Part shown: positions 16,464-24,679 of the stretch, piece by piece
Numbering within the stretch: position 1 is the first letter of the stretch
Layout: each line of letters starts with the position of its first letter
Source: JBFXJF01 sp050175155
GTDB taxonomy: Bacteria > Bacillota > Bacilli > Tepidibacillales > Tepidibacillaceae
NCBI GenBank assembly: GCA_050175155.1
Contig: JBFXJF010000008.1
Span: 27,088 to 91,087 of the forward strand
Length of the DNA stretch: 64,000 nt
Direction: 5' to 3'
Program-made: the position numbers and the translations under genes
The notes under the pieces: generated by a model
What the model was told of the DNA's origin: nothing
What the model saw: the letters and a program-made list of their open reading frames with translations, nothing else
The model's database searches: none

Positions 16464-17583
16464 AAATTATATTTACATATTAGAATGTAGCGATAATACT
16501 TATTACACAGGTTATACAAATTGTGTTAGCAGTCGGCTAAAAAAACATCAAGACGGGAAGGCAGCGAAATACACTAAAGGAAGGCGCCCTGTAATATTAA
16601 TTTATTATGAAAAGGTTTTAAGTAAATCAACAGCATTAAAGCTTGAGAGAAAGATAAAAAAACTTACAAGACTACAAAAAGAGAAGTTTATAAAGGATGG
16701 TATAGATTTGAAAATTCAAAAAAGCTTTAATTATAAAAAAGATACCGGGATACTATATCTTGTAGGGACACCAATTGGAAATCTAAGTGATATTACATAT
16801 AGAGCACTTCAAACACTTGAAGAAGTTGATTTGATTGCTGCTGAAGATACAAGGCATACTATAAAATTGCTGAACCACTTTAATATAAATAAAAAGTTGA
16901 TTAGTTATCATGAACATAATAAAGAAAATAGTGGAGAAAATCTATTAAATATTTTGACGGAGGGGAAAGATGTTGCTCTTGTAAGTGATGCAGGTATGCC
17001 AGCAATTTCAGATCCGGGTTATGAGATAGTAAGAGATGCACTAGAGAAAGGAATAACAGTTATCCCTATCCCTGGTGTAAATGCAGCCTTGACTGGATTG
17101 ATTGCTTCAGGGATTTCAACTAGAAGGTTTGTGTTTCTAGGTTTTTTGAATAATGAAAAAAAAAATCTTATTAAAGAATTGATTGGGGTTAAGCAATATA
17201 CTGAAACTTTAATCTGTTATGAGGCACCACATAGAATTTTGAAGACCTTAGAAGTTATTAAAGAAATTTTGGGGAATAGATTGATTAGTTTATCTAGAGA
17301 ATTAACAAAAAAACACGAAGAATTTATAAGAGGGACAGTTGAAGAAGTTGTCGAATACTTAAAAGAAACCCAATTGAAGGGCGAAATAACAATAATAATT
17401 GAAGGTGCACAAGAGATAGATTTGGTAAAAGAGGATTCCTGGTGGTCTTCATTTACAATTATAGATCATGTAAACCATAATATAGCTAAAGGGCAAGAAG
17501 TAAGAGAAGCAATAAAACAAACTGCTTTAGAACGGGGCATATCGAAAAGGGATGTTTATCAGGAATATCATGTAAATTCATAA
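16453..17583 (+). CDS. rsmI: GIY-YIG nuclease domain fused to 16S rRNA 2'-O-methyltransferase RsmI
   Basis: One continuous frame of 376 residues. Residues 1-80 are a GIY-YIG domain (NYIYILECSDNTYYTGYTN, then AAKYTKGRRP), the equivalent of separate YazA/YhbQ proteins. From about residue 95 it is RsmI, which methylates the C1402 ribose in 16S rRNA with SAM: YLVGTPIGNLSDITYRAL, AEDTRHTIKLL, SDAGMPAISDPG, IPGVNA and SRELTKKHEE. In B. subtilis these are two adjacent genes. TTG 16708, preceded by AAAGGATGG, would start an RsmI-only protein MKIQKSF..., close to a native RsmI N-terminus, so both forms may be made. GTG 16453 follows GGTGAT. Confidence 0.88.
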   Translation: MEDRNYIYILECSDNTYYTGYTNCVSSRLKKHQDGKAAKYTKGRRPVILIYYEKVLSKSTALKLERKIKKLTRLQKEKFIKDGIDLKIQKSFNYKKDTGILYLVGTPIGNLSDITYRALQTLEEVDLIAAEDTRHTIKLLNHFNINKKLISYHEHNKENSGENLLNILTEGKDVALVSDAGMPAISDPGYEIVRDALEKGITVIPIPGVNAALTGLIASGISTRRFVFLGFLNNEKKNLIKELIGVKQYTETLICYEAPHRILKTLEVIKEILGNRLISLSRELTKKHEEFIRGTVEEVVEYLKETQLKGEITIIIEGAQEIDLVKEDSWWSSFTIIDHVNHNIAKGQEVREAIKQTALERGISKRDVYQEYHVNS

Positions 17584-17585
17584 TT

Positions 17586-17617
17586 AAAAACATCACACAA
17601 TGCTGTGTGATGTTTTT
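17586..17617. terminator. bidirectional terminator between rsmI and abrB
   Basis: CATCACACA (17591-17599), loop ATGC, TGTGTGATG (17604-17612), with A residues on the left and T residues on the right, so it serves both the rightward rsmI and leftward abrB transcripts. Confidence 0.85.
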
Positions 17618-17636
17618 AACCTTAAAAATAAAAGAA

Positions 17637-17882
17637 TTAAATTTTAGGCATTTGGCTTAAGCACTCGTTACAAATTATTTTGTCTTTGAAGTGAACTACT
17701 TTTTCTGCGTTGCCACAAAAGATACAAGCTGGCTCGTATTTCTTCAAAATAATACGTTCTCCGTCAACGTATATTTCCAGTGCATCTTTTTCACCAATTC
17801 CTAAAGTTCTACGTAATTCTATTGGTATTACAATACGTCCAAGCTCATCTACTTTACGAACAATACCGGTTGATTTCAACAT
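17637..17882 (-). CDS. abrB: transition-state regulator AbrB
   Basis: Swapped-hairpin DNA-binding protein that represses post-exponential genes. 81 residues. The N-terminal STGIVRKVDELGRIVIPIELRRTLGI is nearly the same as B. subtilis AbrB; the C-terminal part instead carries two CxxC knuckles (CIFC and CNEC), a small zinc ribbon in place of the Bacillus tetramerisation tail. ATG 17882 follows GGGGAGGA; the ATG at 17900 would put that site inside the gene. It is the only convincing - strand gene. A -35/-10 pair and tandem Spo0A boxes lie upstream. Confidence 0.92.
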   Translation of the reverse strand: MLKSTGIVRKVDELGRIVIPIELRRTLGIGEKDALEIYVDGERIILKKYEPACIFCGNAEKVVHFKDKIICNECLSQMPKI

Positions 17883-17915
17883 TTTTAAATTCCTCCCCAC
17901 AAAAATTTTTCATTA

Positions 17916-17932
17916 ATCGTCAAATTTCGACA
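17916..17932 (-). promoter_or_regulatory. tandem Spo0A boxes in the abrB leader
   Basis: Read leftward: TGTCGAA (17932-17926), a perfect 0A box, then TGACGAT (17922-17916) one helical turn on. They lie just downstream of the predicted abrB start point, where Spo0A~P represses abrB in B. subtilis. Confidence 0.65.
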
Positions 17933-17949
17933 AATTTTTCTACGTCTAC

Positions 17950-17978
17950 ATAATACCAATGGTTCCAAAAACAGTCAA
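17950..17978 (-). promoter_or_regulatory. sigma-A promoter of abrB
   Basis: Read leftward: TTGACT (17978-17973), 17-base spacer, TATTAT (17955-17950). Start point expected near 17943, about 60 bases before the AbrB ATG. Confidence 0.7.
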
Positions 17979-18093
17979 TACTTTTTTATAGGAATCACTA
18001 TTGAATATGATAAAATTTGTTAAAAGGAATTTTTAAGACCTACATGTTTTTTATACCTGTAATAATTGATTATATAGAAGGGGGTAGTTCTAA

Positions 18094-19368
18094 ATGATTG
18101 AGGAGAAGGTTTTTAAAGATCCAATACATAAGTATGTCTATGTCCAGGATAAGCTAATCTGGGAATTAATTAATACTAAAGAATTTCAGAGACTACGTAG
18201 AATTAAACAATTAGGGACTTCGTATTTTACTTACCATGGGGCAGAGCATAGTCGCTTTCCTCATTCTTTAGGTGTTTATGAAATAACAAGGCAAGTTATA
18301 TTACAATTTGAAAGAAATAGTTATAAAGGATTTACAAAAGAGGAAAGTTTCTTAATAATGGTTTCAGCACTTTTACATGATTTAGGTCATGGTCCTTTTT
18401 CTCATACATCAGAAAGAATATTCGAATTTAATCATGAAGATTGGACGAAAAAAATAATCTTAGGGGATACTGAAGTAAATAACTTACTTAGAGGATATGA
18501 CAATGATTTACCTGAAAAAATTGTCTCTATAATAAATAAAACCTATCATAATTCAATTGTTGTAAATCTCATATCTAGTCAATTGGATGCGGATAGAATG
18601 GATTATCTATTAAGGGATGCATACCATACTGGAGTTAATTACGGTACTTTTGATTTAGAGAGATTACTAAGAGTATTAAGACCGTTTAATAATATGCTTG
18701 TAATTAAAGAAAGTGGGATGCACACAGTTGAAGATTATCTAATGTCAAGATATCAAATGTACTGGCAAGTTTATTTTCATCCTGTTACAAGGAGTGGAGA
18801 GATACTTTTAAAGAAAATATTTTTGCGAGCAAAGTATCTATATGAGAGTCAATATCAATTTTCTTTTTTTATTGAGCAAATTATAAAATTATTTGATAAA
18901 AACATAAATATAGGCGAATTTCTACAGTTTGATGACTACTTATTTACTACATTAGTAAATTTATGGACTAAAGAAAAGGATCCTATTTTATCAGATTTGG
19001 CTTCTAGATTTTTAAATAGGAAACTTTTTAAATATATAGAATTTGAGGTTAATAATTTTGAGAAAATAAAAAAAATAAGCGATTTATTTAATTCTAATGG
19101 AATCGAATCTGATTATTATCTGGAAATTGATTCGCAATCTGATTTGCCTTACGATATATATCATCCGGAAGGGGCAAGTAAGATAATTCCGATATATCTA
19201 TTAACACCACTGGATAAAATATTAGAGATTTCAACTCAGTCAGACATTATAAAGTCAATAGTTGGGAAAACTAGAACGGTAAATAGAATTTTTTTCCCAA
19301 TGGAAGTGCTAATAGAAAGATCGTTAATTGGGGAATTCAAAAAAATTCTAAAAGAAAATCTCTGTTGA
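18094..19368 (+). CDS. HD superfamily phosphohydrolase (YwfO/dGTPase-like)
   Basis: 424 residues, soluble. HD-domain metal ligands are visible: His in HSRFPHSLGVYEI, HD in LLHDLGHGPFSH, and Asp in SSQLDADRMDYLLRDAYHTG. This is the SAMHD1/YwfO-type arrangement; such proteins hydrolyse (d)NTPs or other nucleotides, and B. subtilis YwfO is a comparable length. The actual substrate is not deducible. The gene lies between abrB and metG, where B. subtilis has none. ATG 18094 follows AAGGGGGT. The -35 of the metG promoter overlaps its stop codon. Confidence 0.85.
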   Translation: MIEEKVFKDPIHKYVYVQDKLIWELINTKEFQRLRRIKQLGTSYFTYHGAEHSRFPHSLGVYEITRQVILQFERNSYKGFTKEESFLIMVSALLHDLGHGPFSHTSERIFEFNHEDWTKKIILGDTEVNNLLRGYDNDLPEKIVSIINKTYHNSIVVNLISSQLDADRMDYLLRDAYHTGVNYGTFDLERLLRVLRPFNNMLVIKESGMHTVEDYLMSRYQMYWQVYFHPVTRSGEILLKKIFLRAKYLYESQYQFSFFIEQIIKLFDKNINIGEFLQFDDYLFTTLVNLWTKEKDPILSDLASRFLNRKLFKYIEFEVNNFEKIKKISDLFNSNGIESDYYLEIDSQSDLPYDIYHPEGASKIIPIYLLTPLDKILEISTQSDIIKSIVGKTRTVNRIFFPMEVLIERSLIGEFKKILKENLC

Positions 19369-19393
19369 CACCGAGAGTTAAATTATATATATT
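19365..19393 (+). promoter_or_regulatory. sigma-A promoter of metG
   Basis: TTGACA (19365-19370), 17-base spacer, TATATT (19388-19393). The transcript starts near 19400, giving a T-box leader of about 255 bases. Confidence 0.7.
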
Positions 19394-19470
19394 TTGGTAA
19401 AGAAAAAGAAAAACTAATTAAATTGAATAATTTAGTACGATGATAAGATAAGTATTTCATGTACACTTTC

Positions 19471-19632
19471 TAGAGAGCTGGGCTGCTGAAAACCGGTAAG
19501 TGGAGTGGAGGAAAATGGTCTTTGAGGAAATATTATTAAGAGAACTTTAAAGTGCCTTTGCTGATGCAGAGGAACTTGGGTGGTACCGCGTGAGCTAAAA
19601 ACTCTCGTCCCAAGCTGGATGGAGTTTTTTTA
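19471..19632 (+). promoter_or_regulatory. T-box riboswitch (tRNA-Met) upstream of metG
   Basis: Complete T-box. AGAGAGCTGGG starts the Stem I features at 19472, with a candidate Met specifier ATG at 19515-19517. The T-box core TTGGGTGGTACCGCG ends at 19590 and carries the UGGU acceptor-binding bulge, fitting discriminator A of tRNA-Met. The terminator AACTCTCGTCC...GGATGGAGTT plus a T run ends near 19632. Uncharged tRNA-Met would favour antitermination and metG expression. Confidence 0.9.
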
Positions 19633-19657
19633 TTTTATCTTAAAAGGGGGTAACAAA

Positions 19658-21640
19658 ATGACAGACAAGAAATCTTATTATATTACTACTCCAATTTATT
19701 ATCCAAGCAATAAATTACATATTGGTAACGCCTATACTACAATAGCAGCAGATGTTATGGCTAGATATAAAAGAATGCGTGGATATAATGTATTTTATTT
19801 AACAGGGACCGATGAACATGGTCAAAAGCTACAAAAAAGAGCGGAAGAGGAAGGTTTAACTCCGATTGAATTTATTGATCCAATAGTTGATTGGATTAAA
19901 GATTTATGGTTAAGTTTGGATATTTCATATGATGATTTTATTAGGACAACCGAAGAACGCCATGAAAAAATAGTTCAAAAGATATTTAAAAAATTACAAG
20001 ATAACGGGGATATTTATTTAGGTGAATATGAAGGCTATTATTGTGTTCCAGATGAAGCTATTTGGACACAACGACAAGTTGAAACAGATAAAGGATATCT
20101 ATGCCCAGATTGCGGACGTCCCGTTGAGAAAATAAAAGAAAAAAGTTATTTTTTTAGAATGTCAAAATATCAAGAACGTTTACTGAAACATATAGAAGAT
20201 AATCCTGAATTTATTCAGCCGGAATCAAGAAAAAATGAGATGATAAATAATTTTTTAAAGCCTGGGCTTGAAGATCTTTCTATTTCAAGGAGTACTTTCG
20301 ATTGGGGCATCAAAATTCCAGGTGATCCTGAGCATGTAATTTATGTATGGATAGATGCGTTAACAAATTATATAACTGCAATAGGTTATCTATCAGATAA
20401 ACTAGAAGAAAGAGAAAAATTTGAACGTTTTTGGCCTGCAGATGTTCATTTAATAGGGAAAGATATATTAAGATTTCATACAATTTATTGGCCGATAATA
20501 TTGATGGCATTAGACCTACCTTTACCTAAACAAGTATTCGGTCATGGGTGGCTATTAATGCCAGATGGCAAAATGTCAAAATCAAGGGGTAATGTAATAG
20601 ACCCAAAATTTCTTATAAGTCGTTATGGCTCTGATAGTGTAAGGTATTTCTTATTAAGAGAGATAGCGTTTGGTGCGGACGGCATATTTACGACAGAAGC
20701 TTTTATTCAGCGTTTAAATGTCGATCTATCGAATGATTTAGGGAATTTGGTAAGTAGAACGGTGGCAATGGTTGAAAAATATTTCGATAGTATTTTACCG
20801 AAAGCTGGAGTATACACTGATATAGATAATGAGTTAATAAATTATGCTATAAGTACGATACAGAAAGTTGAAAAATCTTTAGATGAAATGGTCTTTAACC
20901 AAGCTTTAACTTACATATGGCAACTAATCAGTAAAGTAAATAAGTACATTGATGAAACTGTTCCTTGGGTGTTAGCGAGGGACGATGTCCACAAAGAACG
21001 ATTAGGTACTATATTATATAACCTTGTTGAATCTATTCGTATTATTTCGATATTACTACAACCGTTTATGACTAAAACTCCACAAATAATATGGGAGCAA
21101 CTAGGAATAGAAAGTACACAAACTAACTGGGAACAAGCGAAATTATGGAATATTAGCAGACCAGGTGGAAAAATCAGCAAAGGGAATGTAATTTTTCCTC
21201 GTTTGGATATTGAGGAGGAGATAAAAATTATTGATGCTACCACTACAAAAACAAAAGAAAATATAGTAATTAAGAATGAAGAGAAAAAAGACGTGATAAA
21301 AGAAAAATTAAACATTGAAGAAATTAGTATTGATGATTTTTTTAAGTTGGATTTAAGAGTAGCTGAGGTTATCAAAGCAGAAAAGATTGAAAAAGCTGAT
21401 AAATTATTAAAAATCCAATTAGATCTCGGATATGAAAAAAGACAAGTAGTTTCTGGTATAGCCAAATATTATGATTTAGATGAGTTAATAGGTAAGAAAG
21501 TAATCTGTGTTACTAATCTTAAACCGGTTACACTAAAGGGCGAAGTTTCAAACGGAATGATTTTGGCAGCAAGTAGTGAGGATAACTTAGTTTTAGCAAC
21601 TATTTTTGACAATATTCCTAATGGTTCAAAAGTTAAATAA
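19658..21640 (+). CDS. metG: methionyl-tRNA synthetase
   Basis: Class I synthetase for both tRNA-Met species. 660 residues. HIGH motif KLHIGNAYT, KMSKS motif GKMSKSRGN, anticodon-binding helical region, and a C-terminal EMAPII/Trbp-like tRNA-binding domain from about residue 555 (FFKLDLRVAEVIKAE...VVSGIA). The zinc knuckle is CVPDEAIWTQ...CPDC, so one expected Cys of the first pair is Asp. ATG 19658 follows AAAGGGGGT; the in-frame GTG at 19580 lies inside the T-box and is not a start. First gene of a metG-tatD-rnmV-rsmA operon. Confidence 0.97.
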   Translation: MTDKKSYYITTPIYYPSNKLHIGNAYTTIAADVMARYKRMRGYNVFYLTGTDEHGQKLQKRAEEEGLTPIEFIDPIVDWIKDLWLSLDISYDDFIRTTEERHEKIVQKIFKKLQDNGDIYLGEYEGYYCVPDEAIWTQRQVETDKGYLCPDCGRPVEKIKEKSYFFRMSKYQERLLKHIEDNPEFIQPESRKNEMINNFLKPGLEDLSISRSTFDWGIKIPGDPEHVIYVWIDALTNYITAIGYLSDKLEEREKFERFWPADVHLIGKDILRFHTIYWPIILMALDLPLPKQVFGHGWLLMPDGKMSKSRGNVIDPKFLISRYGSDSVRYFLLREIAFGADGIFTTEAFIQRLNVDLSNDLGNLVSRTVAMVEKYFDSILPKAGVYTDIDNELINYAISTIQKVEKSLDEMVFNQALTYIWQLISKVNKYIDETVPWVLARDDVHKERLGTILYNLVESIRIISILLQPFMTKTPQIIWEQLGIESTQTNWEQAKLWNISRPGGKISKGNVIFPRLDIEEEIKIIDATTTKTKENIVIKNEEKKDVIKEKLNIEEISIDDFFKLDLRVAEVIKAEKIEKADKLLKIQLDLGYEKRQVVSGIAKYYDLDELIGKKVICVTNLKPVTLKGEVSNGMILAASSEDNLVLATIFDNIPNGSKVK

Positions 21641-21662
21641 AAAATGTAGGTGAGGAAAGAAT

Positions 21663-22430
21663 ATGCTTATTGACACCCACGCTCATTTAGATGATGAAAA
21701 GTTTGACTGTGATCGGGAGCAGGTAATAGATAACGCTAGGATAAACGGTATAAAAACAATAATAAATGTTGGATATAATGAAAAAACAATTTTAACGACA
21801 CTAGATTTAATCGGTAAGTACGATTTTATATATGGTGCCATAGGGTGGCATCCTAATCATGCTCATGAAATAAATGATAAACATTATAAATGGATAGAAG
21901 AATTAACAACGCATCCTAAAATCATTGGAATTGGTGAAATTGGTCTTGATTATTATTGGGATTACGCACCTAAAGATATACAACAGAAGGTATTTATTAA
22001 ACAAATCCAATTAGCAAAGAGAGTAGGATTGCCGATTATTATTCATGATAGAGAGGCGCATAAGGATATTTTGGATATATTGAAGAATGAAAATGTTGAT
22101 GGCATAGGTGGGATAATGCACTCGTTTTCTGGTAGTGCCGAAATGGCGTTAGAATGTATTCAAATGGGATTTTATATTTCTATTAGTGGACCAATTACTT
22201 TTAAGAATGCTAAAAAGTCGGTTGAGGTAATAGAGGCTGTTCCATTGGATAGAATTTTGTTAGAAACTGATTCGCCATATTTAACACCAGTACCGTTTAG
22301 AGGGAAAAGAAATGAACCAGCTAATCTTCAATATATTGCAAAAAAAATTGCTGATATTAAAAAAATAGAATTCAATGATTTAAAAAAAATAACAAATCAA
22401 AATGTAAAAAAAGCATTTAGCAAAATGTAA
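21663..22430 (+). CDS. tatD: TatD family metal-dependent hydrolase
   Basis: TIM-barrel hydrolase with DNase activity described for family members. 255 residues. Metal-site motifs are DTHAHLDDEKF at the start, GEIGLDYYWD, IIHDREAH, GIMHSFSG and LLETDSPYLTP. It corresponds to B. subtilis YabD (now DayD/TatD type) between metG and rnmV. The ribosome site GGTGAGGAAAG precedes ATG 21663. The physiological substrate is unclear. Confidence 0.93.
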   Translation: MLIDTHAHLDDEKFDCDREQVIDNARINGIKTIINVGYNEKTILTTLDLIGKYDFIYGAIGWHPNHAHEINDKHYKWIEELTTHPKIIGIGEIGLDYYWDYAPKDIQQKVFIKQIQLAKRVGLPIIIHDREAHKDILDILKNENVDGIGGIMHSFSGSAEMALECIQMGFYISISGPITFKNAKKSVEVIEAVPLDRILLETDSPYLTPVPFRGKRNEPANLQYIAKKIADIKKIEFNDLKKITNQNVKKAFSKM

Positions 22431-22455
22431 AATTAGCTTAATGGGGGATTAAGGC

Positions 22456-23010
22456 TTGATTATAAAAGAAATTATTGTTGTAGAAGGTAGAGATGATACT
22501 ACTGCAATTAAAAGAGCTGTGAAGGCAGACACAATTGAGACAGGCGGGTCGGCTATTTCTAAGGAAATTATTGAAAGGATTAGAAAAGCACATGAGTTAA
22601 GGGGAGTTATAATATTTACTGATCCAGATTATCCAGGAGAGAAAATAAGAAAAACAATTAGTTCACAAATTCCTGGAGTAAAGCATGCTTTTATTACAAA
22701 AAGTGAGGCAAAGGGAAATAATGATATTGGTGTTGAGAATGCTAATCCAAAAGTAATAATAAGGGCTTTACAAGAAGCAAAGATTGAGTGGTTGGTAGAG
22801 CCTGAAGAGAATATATCATGGGAAACACTTATTAATATAGGGTTAGTCGGTGGGGAAGCAGCTAGAAATAGAAGAGAAAGTCTCTGTAATATATTAGGGA
22901 TTGGTTATTCTAATGCAAAACAACTTTATAAAAGATTGAAGATGTTCCAAATAAGTAAAGAAGAATTTTTAAGAGCATTAGAACTAACAGATAAAGGGAA
23001 TGAAAAGTAA
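22456..23010 (+). CDS. rnmV: ribonuclease M5
   Basis: Toprim-domain endonuclease that matures 5S rRNA with ribosomal protein L18. 184 residues. Toprim glutamate in IIVVEGRDDT and the DxD in FTDPDYPGEKIRK are intact; the C-terminal GLVGGEAARNRRE region contacts RNA in the family. The start is TTG 22456 behind GGGGGAT; no ATG alternative fits. Its stop overlaps the rsmA start by one base. Confidence 0.94.
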   Translation: MIIKEIIVVEGRDDTTAIKRAVKADTIETGGSAISKEIIERIRKAHELRGVIIFTDPDYPGEKIRKTISSQIPGVKHAFITKSEAKGNNDIGVENANPKVIIRALQEAKIEWLVEPEENISWETLINIGLVGGEAARNRRESLCNILGIGYSNAKQLYKRLKMFQISKEEFLRALELTDKGNEK

Positions 23011-23927
23011 TGGAAAATGATATATCTAATAGAACAGGAACCCATCAAACGCTAAAACAAAATGACTTCAGAATTAAGAAAAGCTTGGGGCAAAACTTTC
23101 TAGTAGACTCTAATATATTAGATAAGATAGTTAACAGTGCACAAATAGATAAAAATACAGGTGTTATTGAGATTGGTCCTGGTTTAGGTGCACTAACGCA
23201 AAGACTAGCAGAAAAGGCAGGGAAAGTAGTAGGAATAGAAATTGATAAAGAACTAATACCAATATTGAATAAAAACCTATCTGGTTATTCGAATATAGAA
23301 ATAATAAATAATGATGTTTTAGATATTGATATTTCTGAAATAATTTCTAACAAATTGAGTGAGTTCTCTTCAATAAAAATTGTAGGTAATTTACCCTATT
23401 ATATTACGAGCCCAATAATAATTAAACTATTAACGGAAAATTCAAACGTAGATACAATTACAATATTAATTCAAAAAGAAGTAGCCGAAAGAATTAATGC
23501 AAAGCCAGGTGGAAAAGAATATGGAAGTTTAACAATACTAATAAATTATTACGCTGAAGTAAGTTTAGCTTTCCATGTATCAAGCAATGTATTTATTCCA
23601 AAGCCTAAAGTTGATTCTGCAGTTTTACAGTTTAAAATTCGTAAACTCCCCCCTGTGCAGTTGGAAAATCAAGAATTTTTGTTTAAAGTTGTTAGGTCTT
23701 GTTTTAAAAATAGGAGAAAGACTTTATATAATAATCTTATTAATAATTTACTTGTTAAAGAGGAGAAAGACCAATTAACTGAAATACTTACTAAAAGTAA
23801 TATTGATGGGATTAGAAGAGCAGAAACATTATCAATAGAAGAATTTGCAAATCTAGCAAACAATATATATTTGTATATAAAAAACGAAAGTACGTTCAGT
23901 AACTTAGAAGTGTTAAAAAAAGATTGA
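23010..23927 (+). CDS. rsmA: 16S rRNA dimethyladenosine transferase RsmA/KsgA
   Basis: Dimethylates A1518 and A1519 in helix 45 of 16S rRNA, a late ribosome-assembly checkpoint; loss gives kasugamycin resistance. 305 residues. GQNFLVDSNILDKI, the SAM site VIEIGPGLGALT, the catalytic NLPYYITSPI and the C-terminal FKNRRKTLYNNL are all present. Coupled to rnmV by overlap. The veg promoter P1 overlaps its stop codon. Confidence 0.97.
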   Translation: MENDISNRTGTHQTLKQNDFRIKKSLGQNFLVDSNILDKIVNSAQIDKNTGVIEIGPGLGALTQRLAEKAGKVVGIEIDKELIPILNKNLSGYSNIEIINNDVLDIDISEIISNKLSEFSSIKIVGNLPYYITSPIIIKLLTENSNVDTITILIQKEVAERINAKPGGKEYGSLTILINYYAEVSLAFHVSSNVFIPKPKVDSAVLQFKIRKLPPVQLENQEFLFKVVRSCFKNRRKTLYNNLINNLLVKEEKDQLTEILTKSNIDGIRRAETLSIEEFANLANNIYLYIKNESTFSNLEVLKKD

Positions 23928-23953
23928 CAAAAAGTCTGTCTTATTGCTATAAT
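23924..23953 (+). promoter_or_regulatory. veg promoter P1
   Basis: TTGACA (23924-23929), 18-base spacer, TATAAT (23948-23953): consensus in both hexamers. Confidence 0.75.
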
Positions 23954-23963
23954 AAGTGTTTAT

Positions 23964-23992
23964 TTGACAGATGCATGTTTGCATGCTATACT
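23964..23992 (+). promoter_or_regulatory. veg promoter P2
   Basis: TTGACA (23964-23969), 17-base spacer, TATACT (23987-23992), 40 bases after P1. Tandem near-consensus promoters suit the very strong expression known for veg in B. subtilis. Confidence 0.75.
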
Positions 23993-24019
23993 ATCATTTA
24001 TGAAGGGGTGGTTGTGGGT

Positions 24020-24298
24020 ATGGCAGTTAACAATGCTCTTAATGCAATTAAGATGAATTTAGATCACTACGTTGGCGAAAAAATAATGTTAAAAGCAAAT
24101 GGAGGAAGAAAGAAAACGATAGAACGAACGGGCGTTTTAGAGGAAACTTATCCCTCTGTATTCATAATAAAACTCGATGAGGACAATCATTCTTTTAAAA
24201 GGGTCTCTTATAGTTATGCAGATATACTTACTGCTTCGGTAGAATTAACTGTATGTAGGGATGATGAACAATTTATAATAACTACAAATATTTCTTAA
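24020..24298 (+). CDS. veg: Veg family protein
   Basis: 92 residues, the family size. The core LKANGGRKKTIERTGVLEETYPSVFIIKLDED...FKRVSYSYADILTASVELTV is diagnostic. In B. subtilis the veg promoter is among the strongest vegetative promoters and the protein affects biofilm gene expression; the biochemical role is not settled. ATG 24020 follows AAGGGGTGG; the in-frame GTG at 24014 is an alternative two codons earlier. Two tandem promoters lie directly upstream and a terminator follows. Confidence 0.93.
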   Translation: MAVNNALNAIKMNLDHYVGEKIMLKANGGRKKTIERTGVLEETYPSVFIIKLDEDNHSFKRVSYSYADILTASVELTVCRDDEQFIITTNIS

Positions 24299-24302
24299 AA
24301 AT

Positions 24303-24327
24303 AGAGCATAATCTGTTCTGTTTTTTT
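24303..24327 (+). terminator. terminator of veg
   Basis: AGAGCA (24303-24308) pairs with TGTTCT (24314-24319; one G-U pair), followed by G and seven T residues. Confidence 0.6.
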
Positions 24328-24396
24328 GCAAAAAATAGTAATATTCAAAAAATTACATATAATAATGGAGTCCACAAAAGAAATGGAGGCAATTTG

Positions 24397-24582
24397 ATGG
24401 GCCGTAAAAGTCGCGGAGTAATGTCTGAAAAATTTAAAGAAGAATTAGCTAAGGAACTTGGATTTTATGATACCGTCCAAAGAGAAGGATGGGGAGCAAT
24501 TACAACGCGTGATGCTGGTAATATGGTTAGAAAGGCAATCGAGATTGCTGAGTTAGGTCTAGTTGAAAAAGGTCAATCATAA
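24397..24582 (+). CDS. alpha/beta-type small acid-soluble spore protein (SspF-like)
   Basis: Small DNA-coating protein that protects forespore DNA from UV and heat. 61 residues. The family segment MSEKFKEELAKELGFYDTVQREGWGAITTRDAGNMVRKAIEIAE has the GWG and AGNMV features and the EL/GF protease-like site. Position after veg matches B. subtilis sspF. ATG 24397 follows GGAGG; the preceding in-frame TTG is less likely. It should be transcribed in the forespore under sigma-G or sigma-F, but no convincing promoter was read. Confidence 0.9.
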   Translation: MGRKSRGVMSEKFKEELAKELGFYDTVQREGWGAITTRDAGNMVRKAIEIAELGLVEKGQS

Positions 24583-24595
24583 AATTTGTGGATAT

Positions 24596-24630
24596 AAGCT
24601 GGAGGTAATTCCTCTAGCTTTTTATTTTTT
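24596..24630 (+). terminator. terminator of the sspF-like gene
   Basis: AAGCTGGAGG (24596-24605) pairs with CCTCTAGCTT (24611-24620; one G-U pair), followed by TTTATTTTTT. Confidence 0.8.
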
Positions 24631-24679
24631 GTTTTAAATGCTACAATAAATTAAGATATAGAAAAAAGAAGGTGGGAAT

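Noticed and set aside
19580..19657. GTG upstream extension of metG
   Set aside because: The codons fall in the T-box and its terminator; ATG 19658 has a strong ribosome site and gives the family N-terminus.
20911..21465. Open frame of 184 codons on the - strand
   Set aside because: Antisense to metG, Ser/Phe/Ile-rich with no family likeness; a shadow.
24331..24396. Sigma-G promoter for the sspF-like gene (CATATAA near 24355)
   Set aside because: No -35 element at the right distance could be found.
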